A stretch of 10,368 nt of DNA from an uncultured Oscillospiraceae bacterium (GTDB lineage: Bacteria; Bacillota; Clostridia; Oscillospirales; Oscillospiraceae). Positions within the stretch are counted from its first letter, which is position 1. Each line of letters begins with the position of its first letter. Below, piece after piece: positions 4,336 through 10,191 of this stretch. The position numbers and the translations under genes are program-made. The stretch spans positions 1 through 10,368 of the forward strand of contig CAAERF010000609.1 of NCBI GenBank assembly GCA_900758315.1, written 5' to 3'. Below the pieces are notes generated by a model. That model was given only the letters and a program-made list of their open reading frames with translations. It made no database searches and was not told the origin of the DNA.

Positions 4336-5457
4336 ATGGGCTTCTTTAACAGATTGTTCGGAAATCAAGAAAAGAATATTGCTCTTATCAGCTTACAAAG
4401 AGACCTGGATTTAATAAACGAATCTGCCGAAATAATAGAAAGCACTGTTAATCCGGACACATTCTTTTCGAGATACGATTTTTACATGGAGAAATTGGCT
4501 GTAATGGCTGAGAAGGAAAGGAATGGTGTTGCCGGAATTAAGTTCAGTGGTGAGAGTATTATTGAGAAATACGAAAAAATGACTTCCTCGAAACAAAAAA
4601 TTGAATGCATTATCGTTTTTATTGACCGTATGTGGGCGGACACTTGTGAAAAGGCAAAAGGTCTAAAAACCGATAAAGGAAGACAAAACCGATACCAGAA
4701 ATTCTACGATAGATTGCAACAATATGAATATAGGATGCCACAAGAGTGTATTCAGCATTATCAGGCTCTTTTCCAGCAAGGTATTCAAAATTCTTCCAGC
4801 GTTTTTTCCCCTGTAGCAGAGCATAAAAGCGTGATACAAACTTCTCCACCGTCAAAACATGAAATAGACTTATCTCAATGGTACATATCTGTTTCTTTCG
4901 GAAAATCATCATCTCAAAATTATTTAAAAGCTGTCACTTTGGCAAAGTCTGCACCGCAGTATCACGAGCAGGTAGACGGCGGGCATATTTTGCACCAAGC
5001 TTTTTATTCTTCAAACCCAAAAGATTTCCTTAGCTTTATCATGCTATATGAACTTGTTTCCGGTTGGAAATCATCTTTTGCGATGATCAATGGAGAGATT
5101 ATAGACCGGAAAATTATTGGACAACTAAATTATTGTTACGGGGATAAGTGCAGATCTAACAAGAACGACTTTTGCTTCGGAGCTAGCTTTGCGACCGAAA
5201 ACCCATTTGGGTGCCATCGCATTCAAATAAGCGCTTATAACAATCCGTGGTGGTCGTATTATGAACGAAATGGTAGGAAATATGTACTAAATAAAGCAGC
5301 AATTATGCAGAGAATAGATGCCACAGGGAAAGTTTATCAGTATTGCCCTTGTTTCGACAGAAATAGAGCCATAGATGCGCTAAACAAATTACCCTCTCCT
5401 ATAACAGCAAGACAGTTTGAAAAAATAAAATCAGATAGAATAATCAAACTTTTATAA
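4336..5457 (+). CDS. Cargo protein of unknown function with Cys-containing C-terminal domain (373 aa)
   Basis: I cannot assign a function. The N-terminus MGFFNRLFG matches that of the upstream gpF-domain protein. Residues 15-150 are helical and charged, with NPDTFFSRYDFYMEKLAVMA at about 39-58 and EKAKGLKTDKGRQNRYQKFY nearby. This segment recalls a helical domain recurrent in Firmicute prophage proteins. A Ser/Pro-rich linker (about 150-178) leads to a second domain (about 181-345). That domain carries Trp/Tyr-rich segments and six Cys: 267, 272, 280, 293, 337 and 339 (CYGDKC, FCFG, GCHR, YCPC). They might bind metal. ATG at 4336 has an AAAGGAG site 6 nt upstream. It lies 48 bp behind the orphan repressor end, in the position a lysogenic conversion gene would take. 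Confidence 0.8.
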   Translation: MGFFNRLFGNQEKNIALISLQRDLDLINESAEIIESTVNPDTFFSRYDFYMEKLAVMAEKERNGVAGIKFSGESIIEKYEKMTSSKQKIECIIVFIDRMWADTCEKAKGLKTDKGRQNRYQKFYDRLQQYEYRMPQECIQHYQALFQQGIQNSSSVFSPVAEHKSVIQTSPPSKHEIDLSQWYISVSFGKSSSQNYLKAVTLAKSAPQYHEQVDGGHILHQAFYSSNPKDFLSFIMLYELVSGWKSSFAMINGEIIDRKIIGQLNYCYGDKCRSNKNDFCFGASFATENPFGCHRIQISAYNNPWWSYYERNGRKYVLNKAAIMQRIDATGKVYQYCPCFDRNRAIDALNKLPSPITARQFEKIKSDRIIKLL

Positions 5458-5593
5458 TGCTGCAATTTTAATCGTGGGCATTTAAAAGTTATTCTTAGAG
5501 AAACTGTACGCGATTGTTTTCAGTTTAGGTAAGAAGCACGCCATAGTGAAGACTCGCACCACAGTGTTTGCGAAAGTTAGGAGGACAAACTCT

Positions 5594-5866
5594 ATGATGT
5601 ATCCATTTATGACGTTGGACGACAACACAGAGATCGTTCATTCTGAAATGTTGCCGGATGGCCGCGTAAAGGTCTATGTGGAAAAGCCGGATGAAAAGGA
5701 CTTTTTTCACAATGCCGTCTGTTGGGTGCCCGGCTACCAATGGGAAGATAACAACGGGTTTACGCCAGAGGAAATTGCGCGATATGATGAGGTAATTCGT
5801 TCCACAGCGCACTTGATTCTGGAATTCTCGCAACGTGGAGGGTTTACCAATGCCGCAAATCTTTAA
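5594..5866 (+). CDS. Conserved small acidic protein paired with DUF4160 (90 aa)
   Basis: The protein begins MMYPFMTLDDNTEIVHSEML and has a beta-strand core (GRVKVYVEKP, AVCWVPGYQW), then helices (FTPEEIARYDEVIRSTAHLI). The style fits a family of short proteins I associate with DUF4160 genes in Firmicutes. Its biochemical role is unknown. A toxin-antitoxin role is a hypothesis from the pairing. ATG at 5594 is chosen because AGGAGG lies 9 nt upstream; a GTG at 5546 would extend the frame by 16 residues without a good site. Its 3' end overlaps the next gene by 17 bp, which indicates co-expression. Confidence 0.75.
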   Translation: MMYPFMTLDDNTEIVHSEMLPDGRVKVYVEKPDEKDFFHNAVCWVPGYQWEDNNGFTPEEIARYDEVIRSTAHLILEFSQRGGFTNAANL

Positions 5867-6125
5867 AGTTGGGCCGTATACAATTTTTTTCTGGTCCAAT
5901 GAAAGCGACCCACTGGAACCAATCCATGTCCACGTAGCGGAAAAAGCAAATCAGAATGCAACAAAGATATGGATTACAGCTACCGGAAAATGCTATCTGT
6001 GCCACAACAAGTCGCGGATACCGGACCGGGTTCTCAGAGACCTTATGCGTGTCATTGAAGCCAGAAGCGAAGAAATTAAAAAACGCTGGATTGATTTCTT
6101 TGGAAAAATCACTTATTTCTGCTAA
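5850..6125 (+). CDS. DUF4160 family protein (91 aa)
   Basis: The family pattern is recognisable: a short N-terminal strand (MPQIFKVGPYTIFFWSNESD), the PIHVHV motif at residues 24-29 (PPHFHA in many members), a beta hairpin, then a C-terminal helix ending EEIKKRW. DUF4160 proteins are small and usually encoded beside a second small gene, often DUF2442; toxin-antitoxin function is suspected but unproven. ATG at 5850 has GGAGGG 7-8 nt upstream, inside the end of the preceding gene. Residue Cys91 is the last before the stop. It is the last cargo gene before the integrase and lies 10 bp before a strong hairpin. Confidence 0.82.
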   Translation: MPQIFKVGPYTIFFWSNESDPLEPIHVHVAEKANQNATKIWITATGKCYLCHNKSRIPDRVLRDLMRVIEARSEEIKKRWIDFFGKITYFC

Positions 6126-6134
6126 TACCAAAAA

Positions 6135-6161
6135 CCGCCCCGGTGACAATCACTGGGGCGG
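6135..6161 (-). terminator. Strong hairpin before the integrase; T-run only in leftward direction
   Basis: CCGCCCC (6135-6141) pairs with GGGGCGG (6155-6161). The stem extends by a G-T wobble and GTG/CAC to 11 pairs, with loop ACAAT. Five A precede it on the plus strand, giving TTTTT after the hairpin for leftward transcription. For rightward transcription A residues follow instead, so it would act only as an attenuator or 3'-end stabiliser for the DUF4160 transcript. It ends about 10 nt before the integrase ribosome binding site. Confidence 0.55.
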
Positions 6162-6184
6162 AAAAACTAGGAAGGAGAATTGTA

Positions 6185-7297
6185 GTGAAACCACGAGCAG
6201 ACGGATACTATCACAAAAACTTCACCTATGAAGGCAGGCGGTACCATATCAGCGCCCCTACTGAAAAGGAGCTTATGATCAAGTACGGAAAAATGCTCCA
6301 GCAGCTGGCAGATGGTTCGCTCCTGATCAATCAGAACTCCACAGTAGAACAGTGGGCTGAGATATGGTTGGACACCTATAAGAAAGGCAACATGACAGAC
6401 AAGTCTTTCGCCACATACCGCCAAAAGCTAGACGGATATATCCTGCCAGTGATAGGCAATATGAAAATGAAGGACGTACGGGAGCCGCACCTCCAGCGCA
6501 TCCTGAACGCAGAACGCGGCCGCAGCTTCTCACACGTATCAAAACTGCGCATGGTCATGCGGTCCATGTTTTCCAGGGCCGTATCCGCCGGAATTATCCT
6601 GCGTGACCCCTCTGCTGGCCTCCTGCTGCCGAAAACTACGAAGGGCACTCACCGTAAGGTAACCGCCAAAGAGCGCACAGCGATCCTTTCTGTGGCTGAC
6701 AGGGGCAAACACAACGCCTGCCTGTGGGTCAAGATGATCCTGTTCTGCGGTCTGAGGCCTGGGGAAACTGCTGCGTTGCGCTGGAAGGACATCGACTTCA
6801 AGCGCGGCCTCGTACACGTCAACAGCGCAAAAGAAAGCGGCAGCAATGAGATCAAGGATCCCAAAACTGCCGCAGGTATCAGGGATGTACCAATTCGACC
6901 TGACTTTCTTCAAACGCTGAAGCAGGCAAAGCGAGGCCCGTTTGACCCTGTGTTTCACCAGGCAAGAGACATGAACAAGCCGCACACTGAGAGCAGCATG
7001 GCCACTATGTGGCGCTCCTTCAAACGGCTTGTAGACATTGAGATGGGTGCGGAGGTATATCGAAACCAGGTCATCCGCCACGGTGAGCCGGACAACCTCT
7101 ACGACAGCCTCACTCCGTACTGTTTGCGGCATACCTATTGCACGGAGCTGCAAGACGCAGGAGTGCCGATCAACGTCGCCAAATACCTGATGGGACACTC
7201 TGATATCACGGTTACCGCAAATATTTACACGCATACATCCGAAGAAATGATACAGCAGGCGGCGGAACTGACTCGAAAACACGCCTGCGGGGACTGA
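6185..7297 (+). CDS. int: Tyrosine recombinase / phage integrase (370 aa)
   Basis: The domain order is that of Tn916/phage-type integrases. A short N-terminal arm-binding (AP2-like) beta region (ADGYYHKNFTYEGRRYHIS) is followed by a core-binding SAM-like domain (about 48-150), then the catalytic domain (about 165-365). Catalytic residues are visible: Arg191 (GLRPGE), Arg315 with His316 (YCLRHTYC), His338 (LMGHSDI) and Tyr348 (ANIYTHT). The first His of the HxxR box is Tyr312, a substitution seen in related enzymes. GTG at 6185 is chosen because AAGGAG lies 7 nt upstream; a further in-frame GTG at 6143 lies inside the preceding hairpin. It catalyses integration and, with an excisionase, excision. 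Confidence 0.95.
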   Translation: MKPRADGYYHKNFTYEGRRYHISAPTEKELMIKYGKMLQQLADGSLLINQNSTVEQWAEIWLDTYKKGNMTDKSFATYRQKLDGYILPVIGNMKMKDVREPHLQRILNAERGRSFSHVSKLRMVMRSMFSRAVSAGIILRDPSAGLLLPKTTKGTHRKVTAKERTAILSVADRGKHNACLWVKMILFCGLRPGETAALRWKDIDFKRGLVHVNSAKESGSNEIKDPKTAAGIRDVPIRPDFLQTLKQAKRGPFDPVFHQARDMNKPHTESSMATMWRSFKRLVDIEMGAEVYRNQVIRHGEPDNLYDSLTPYCLRHTYCTELQDAGVPINVAKYLMGHSDITVTANIYTHTSEEMIQQAAELTRKHACGD

Positions 7298-7319
7298 AAT
7301 TTGTGCAGAATTTGTGCAG
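7298..7319 (+). repeat. Tandem 11-bp repeats after int, likely attP arm-type sites
   Basis: AATTTGTGCAG occurs twice head to tail (7298-7308 and 7309-7319), followed by a related GGTGCAC at 7325-7331 and an inverted TGCACC at 7391-7396. Short direct repeats between int and the attachment core are typical integrase or excisionase arm sites. That function is inferred from position. Confidence 0.55.
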
Positions 7320-7363
7320 CAGGGGTGCACAAAAACGCCGAAACGCGCAAATATAGAGTGGTG

Positions 7364-7389
7364 GGCCGAATTTGGGCGGCCTTTGTTTT
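7364..7389 (+). terminator. Integrase terminator
   Basis: GGCCG (7364-7368) pairs with CGGCC (7377-7381) and is followed by TTTGTTTT. It lies 67 bp after the integrase stop and is oriented to stop rightward transcripts before they enter the tRNA genes antisense. Confidence 0.6.
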
Positions 7390-7418
7390 CTGCACCTTTT
7401 TCGCGATTGCAAAAAGAA

Positions 7419-7461
7419 AAACCTCTCAAACAGCTACTTTTCAGCAACTTTTGAGAGGTTT
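7419..7461 (-). terminator. tRNA-Gln terminator
   Basis: A perfect 12-bp stem, AAACCTCTCAAA (7419-7430) with TTTGAGAGGTTT (7450-7461). In the minus-strand direction it is followed by a T-rich tract (TTTTTCTTTTT). It lies 5 bp beyond the tRNA CCA end. Confidence 0.85.
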
Positions 7462-7466
7462 CTCGA

Positions 7467-7540
7467 TGGCAGCGGAAGAAGGATTCGAACCCTCACATAC
7501 AGAGTCAGAGTCTGCTGTGCTACCCTTACACAATTCCGCT
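7467..7540 (-). tRNA. tRNA-Gln (anticodon CUG)
   Basis: On the minus strand the cloverleaf folds fully. The acceptor is AGCGGAA/TTCCGCT, the D stem is GTGT/GCAC, and the anticodon arm is GCAGA-CTCTGAC-TCTGT with CUG at 34-36. The T arm is GAGGG-TTCGAAT-CCTTC, the discriminator is G, and CCA is encoded. The length is 74 nt with CCA. Its 3' end faces the integrase, the usual geometry when an element has integrated into a tRNA 3' end. The gene is intact in this arrangement. Confidence 0.95.
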
Positions 7541-7571
7541 AAACCGAGGTGTCCCGCAGAACACTTTTACT

Positions 7572-7599
7572 ATTATATCCACTTTCCCCGATTTGTCAA
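7572..7599 (-). promoter_or_regulatory. Promoter of tRNA-Gln
   Basis: On the minus strand, TTGACA (7599-7594) and TATAAT (7577-7572) are both perfect consensus boxes with 16-bp spacing. They lie about 31 bp before the tRNA. Confidence 0.9.
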
Positions 7600-7666
7600 G
7601 CAATTTCTGCAATCTTTTTTGATTCGGGCCAAAAAATTTTCCACTCCGCGGAACGGGAAAAAAGAG

Positions 7667-7695
7667 TTGACAAAATCGCCTTTGGAACGTATAAT
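7667..7695 (+). promoter_or_regulatory. Promoter of tRNA-Leu
   Basis: TTGACA (7667-7672) and TATAAT (7690-7695) are both perfect consensus boxes with 17-bp spacing. They lie about 27 bp before the tRNA and are divergent to the tRNA-Gln promoter. Confidence 0.93.
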
Positions 7696-7722
7696 AATAT
7701 ACGCTTATTTGTTGAGCTGTTT

Positions 7723-7807
7723 GCGGATGTGCTGGAATAGGTAGACAGGCACGTTTGAGGGGCGTGTGTCAACCGACGTGTGAGTTCAAGTCTCATCATC
7801 CGCACCA
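7723..7807 (+). tRNA. tRNA-Leu (anticodon GAG)
   Basis: A class II tRNA of 85 nt including encoded CCA. The acceptor is GCGGATG/CATCCGC with discriminator A. The anticodon arm is CACGT-TTGAGGG-GCGTG with GAG at 34-36. A long variable arm follows, and the T arm is TGAGT-TTCAAGT-type before the acceptor. A terminator follows directly. Confidence 0.94.
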
Positions 7808-7815
7808 GGTAAGCA

Positions 7816-7853
7816 ACGCACTTGCGATTTTCGGACCGCAAGTGCGTTTTTTT
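7816..7853 (+). terminator. tRNA-Leu terminator
   Basis: ACGCACTTGCG (7816-7826) pairs perfectly with CGCAAGTGCGT (7837-7847) and runs into seven T residues. Confidence 0.93.
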
Positions 7854-7857
7854 ACAT

Positions 7858-9216
7858 CTATCTCAGAATCCGGCGCAGGAACCGCTCCTTCCGCCCGGTA
7901 TAGGGCAGGTAGCGCACCGGCACGTCCAGCTTCCCGCTCTGCCGGAGGATACTCCGCTGGTGGGTGAAGGTGTCAAAGCTGGCCTTGCCGTGGTAGCTGC
8001 CCATGCCGGAGCTCCCCACCCCGCCAAAGGGCAGTCTGGGATTGGCCAGGTGCAGGATGGTGTCATTGACGCAGCCACCCCCAAAGGAGCAGTGGTCCAG
8101 CACCGTCCGGATCCTCCCCTTGTCCTGGGAAAACAGGTAGAGGGCCAGCGGTCTGTCCTGCCCGTTGAGATAGGCGACGCACTCCTCCAGACTGCGGTAG
8201 GAGAACACGGGCAGGATAGGCCCAAAAATCTCCTCCTGCATGATGGGCGCGTCCAGGGACAGCTCATCGATCACAGTGGGCGCAATCCACCGCCGGGCGT
8301 CGTCCCACTGGCCGCCCATGCGGATGCGGCCCTGGGTCATCAGCCCTCTCAGCCGCTCATAGTGCCGCTGGTTGATGATCGTCACCATCTGACTGGTATC
8401 CCCCGCCGGGAAAAAGCCCGCCAGCGCCGCCTGATAGCAGGTCAGGAAGGGCTCCTTCACGCTCTCGTGAATCAGCAGGTAGTCGGGCGCCACGCAGGTC
8501 TGTCCGGCGTTGAGGGTCTTGCCAAAGGCGACCCGTTTCGCAGCCAGCTTCAGATTGGCGGTCTGGTCCACAATCACCGGGCTCTTCCCGCCCAGCTCCA
8601 GGGTCACCGGGATCAGCTGCTGTGCCGCAGCCGTCATGACCGCCTTCCCTGCCGCCACACTGCCGGTGAAGAACAGGTAGTCCACCTTCGCCCGGAGCAG
8701 GGCCTGTTCCATCTCCCGGCCGCCCTCCACCACCGCCACATACTCCGGTGGAAACGCCGTCGCAATCAGCTCTGCAAGGGCCTTGCCGGTGGCAGGTGCG
8801 TCAGCGGAGACCTTCACAATCGCCGTATTCCCGGCGGAGAGGGCGCCGATCAGCGGCATCAGGGACAGGTAGACCGGATAGTTCCAGGGCACCAGAATCA
8901 GCACCACTCCGTAGGGCTCCGGCGACCGGAAACAGCGTCCCGGCAGCTGTCCCACGGCGCTGGGCACCCGGCGCGTCCGCATCCACCGGCGCAGGTGCCG
9001 CTGGTGAAAGCGCAGCTCGTCCAGCACGGTGCCGATCTCGCACAGGTAGCTCTCACAGGACGACTTGTGCAGGTCCGTCTCCAGGCCCCCACTCAGCAGG
9101 TGCTCCTGGGCTGTCAGGGCCTGCCGCAGCTTTCCCAGGGCCTCCTGCCGGAAGTGGCAGCTGCGGGTGGCGCCGGACCGGTAAAAGGCCCGCTGCCGGT
9201 TCACCAGATCTGTCAT
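7858..9216 (-). CDS. Aldehyde dehydrogenase, class 3 (fatty/aromatic aldehyde) type
   Basis: The 452-aa NAD(P)-dependent enzyme oxidises aldehydes to carboxylic acids. Visible features are the PWNYP motif with catalytic Asn112, Lys135 (IVKVS), the cofactor loop FTGSVAAG (183-190), and the general base Glu207 (LELGGKSP). The nucleophile is Cys241 (NAGQTCVAPDY), and EEIFGP and PFGGVGSSGMGSYHG complete the fold. The length (about 450 rather than about 490) and the basic C-terminal tail (RYLPYTGRKERFLRRILR) match class 3 ALDHs such as B. subtilis YwdH. The true substrate cannot be read from sequence. ATG at 9216 or GTG at 9219 are both possible behind AAGGAGGAG. It follows rpmF after a terminator; no separate promoter was recognised. 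Confidence 0.93.
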   Translation of the reverse strand: MTDLVNRQRAFYRSGATRSCHFRQEALGKLRQALTAQEHLLSGGLETDLHKSSCESYLCEIGTVLDELRFHQRHLRRWMRTRRVPSAVGQLPGRCFRSPEPYGVVLILVPWNYPVYLSLMPLIGALSAGNTAIVKVSADAPATGKALAELIATAFPPEYVAVVEGGREMEQALLRAKVDYLFFTGSVAAGKAVMTAAAQQLIPVTLELGGKSPVIVDQTANLKLAAKRVAFGKTLNAGQTCVAPDYLLIHESVKEPFLTCYQAALAGFFPAGDTSQMVTIINQRHYERLRGLMTQGRIRMGGQWDDARRWIAPTVIDELSLDAPIMQEEIFGPILPVFSYRSLEECVAYLNGQDRPLALYLFSQDKGRIRTVLDHCSFGGGCVNDTILHLANPRLPFGGVGSSGMGSYHGKASFDTFTHQRSILRQSGKLDVPVRYLPYTGRKERFLRRILR

Positions 9217-9249
9217 CACAGGGTATCTCCTCCTTGCCCACAGAAAAGG

Positions 9250-9277
9250 AAAGAGCCCGCTTTGCAGCAGACTCTTT
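9250..9277 (-). terminator. Terminator after rpmF
   Basis: On the minus strand a 12-pair stem (9277-9266 with 9261-9250, two G-T wobbles) closes a GCAA tetraloop and is followed by CCTTTTCT. It separates rpmF from the aldehyde dehydrogenase gene. Confidence 0.75.
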
Positions 9278-9309
9278 TCTACGACGGGTAACCGAACCGG
9301 TGGTGAAGC

Positions 9310-9501
9310 TTATTCGACCTCGGCATCGGCCTGAACCTTTGCGTAAGAACGGCCATCGTACATGCCACATGCGGGGCAGATACGGTGGGGCATACGGTAT
9401 GCGCCACAGGAGCACTTGATCAGGTTGGGAGCCGTCAGCTTCCAGTTTGCACGCCGCTTATTCCGTCTTGCTTTCGATACTTTACCCTTAGGGACTGCCA
9501 T
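9310..9501 (-). CDS. rpmF: 50S ribosomal protein L32
   Basis: The 63-aa product is a complete L32. It starts with MAVPKGKVSKARRNKRRANW and carries the zinc-binding Cys set 30, 32, 42 and 45 (KCSCGAYRMPHRICPACG). It is therefore the zinc-binding (C+) form. ATG at 9501 has AAGGAGGTG upstream. It lies 34 bp behind yceD, the classic yceD-rpmF order, and the two are presumably co-transcribed from the promoter at 10075-10103. Confidence 0.98.
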   Translation of the reverse strand: MAVPKGKVSKARRNKRRANWKLTAPNLIKCSCGAYRMPHRICPACGMYDGRSYAKVQADAEVE

Positions 9502-9535
9502 AAAGACACCTCCTTATCTCACCTTTTCAGGCAAT

Positions 9536-10045
9536 TCACTCTTGCTTGTCCATCTGTTCCAGTAACTGCGCCAGCACCGCGAAACGGGAATCCGCCTCCG
9601 GCTTGCACTGGCAGGGGCCCTCATTCAGGTCCGCGCCGCAGCGGGGACAGCGACCCTTACAGTCCTCTTTGCAGAGGTGTTTGGTATCCATTGCGAAGAT
9701 GAACTCATCGGTCATCACCGCGTCCAGATCCAGCTCCGTGCCGGAGAGCAGGATGATCTCATCGTCCTCCTCATTTTCCAGCTCGGTGGCCAGCAGCCGG
9801 TGGACGGGCACGGTCATCACCCGCTCAAAGGGCCTGCCGCAGCTGTCGCAGCTCAGATGCAGATTGCTGGACAGGGTTGCCTCCAGCTCCAGCATCTCCG
9901 CCCGGTTGCGGACCGCGCCGGTGACGGACACCGGCTCACAGATGGGCCGTGCGCCGTAGAAGTCCAGCTCAGAGAGGTCCAACCGGAAGGAGAAGGGCAG
10001 CTCTGCGCCGGGCACGTGGATGATATTTTTCAGGTCTAAACGCAT
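9536..10045 (-). CDS. yceD: DUF177 (YceD) family protein
   Basis: The 169-aa protein matches the YceD/DUF177 family, which is encoded next to rpmF across bacteria. YceD homologues have been linked to 23S rRNA accumulation and processing. Hallmarks are a beta-rich N-terminal half (LDLKNIIHVPGAELPFSF), the CDSCGRPF motif (Cys66, Cys69), and an acidic middle (LENEEDDEIILL). The C-terminal Cys cluster is CKEDCKGRCPRCGADL (Cys125, 129, 133, 136) with CQC at 145-147. ATG at 10045 is chosen because GAGGTG lies 6 nt upstream; the 8-codon upstream extension is unlikely. Confidence 0.93.
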   Translation of the reverse strand: MRLDLKNIIHVPGAELPFSFRLDLSELDFYGARPICEPVSVTGAVRNRAEMLELEATLSSNLHLSCDSCGRPFERVMTVPVHRLLATELENEEDDEIILLSGTELDLDAVMTDEFIFAMDTKHLCKEDCKGRCPRCGADLNEGPCQCKPEADSRFAVLAQLLEQMDKQE

Positions 10046-10074
10046 AGTACACCTCGCATAACGACACAAATTGT

Positions 10075-10103
10075 ATTTTACCCCAATATGTTGTGGGTGT
10101 CAA
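10075..10103 (-). promoter_or_regulatory. Promoter of the yceD-rpmF operon
   Basis: On the minus strand, TTGACA (10103-10098) and TAAAAT (10080-10075) have 17-bp spacing. They lie about 30 bp before the yceD start. Confidence 0.88.
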
Positions 10104-10119
10104 CGGTTTTTTCATAGGA

Positions 10120-10148
10120 TTGTGTTATTTCCCCATTGTTGTTATAAT
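10120..10148 (+). promoter_or_regulatory. Probable promoter of the RluA-family gene
   Basis: A perfect TATAAT (10143-10148) has a weak TTGTGT (10120-10125) 17 bp upstream. It is divergent to the yceD promoter. Confidence 0.55.
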
Positions 10149-10191
10149 AGACCCGGCAGCGCCAATCATACATTGCGGGAGAGGGCAGACT

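Larger units (their letters stand above)
1..7466. mobile_element. Integrase-proximal part of a prophage or phage-like integrative element
   Basis: The region contains, in order, a Bro-N antirepressor, small XRE/Cro regulators, a divergent switch, a CI-type repressor with a peptidase domain, a cargo region, and a tyrosine recombinase that ends beside the 3' end of a tRNA-Gln gene. This is the usual lysogeny-module layout of Gram-positive siphophages. Base composition is visibly more AT-rich than the flanking chromosome right of 7850. The other end, with structural genes if any, lies left of the window. The exact right boundary is not proven; it should lie in or just before the tRNA-Gln 3' end. 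Confidence 0.85.

Noticed and set aside
5480..5530. AAACTG/CAGTTT inverted repeat after the 373-aa gene as a terminator
   Set aside because: The stem is only 6 pairs with a long loop and has no T-run after it, too weak to call.
6539..7447. 302-aa minus-strand open frame
   Set aside because: It is antisense to the integrase and runs into the tRNA terminator region; no domain is visible.
7301..7744. 147-aa plus-strand frame between int and tRNA-Leu
   Set aside because: It crosses the tRNA-Gln gene, two terminators and both tRNA promoters, so it cannot be a gene.
7822..9291. 489-aa plus-strand open frame
   Set aside because: It is the antisense of the aldehyde dehydrogenase in GC-rich DNA. 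It has Gln/His/Pro-rich low-quality composition and overlaps the tRNA-Leu terminator region. The minus-strand frame has all catalytic motifs.
8748..9419. 223-aa plus-strand frame across the aldehyde dehydrogenase 5' end and rpmF
   Set aside because: It is Ala/Pro/Arg/Ser-rich antisense translation of GC-rich coding DNA that spans a terminator.
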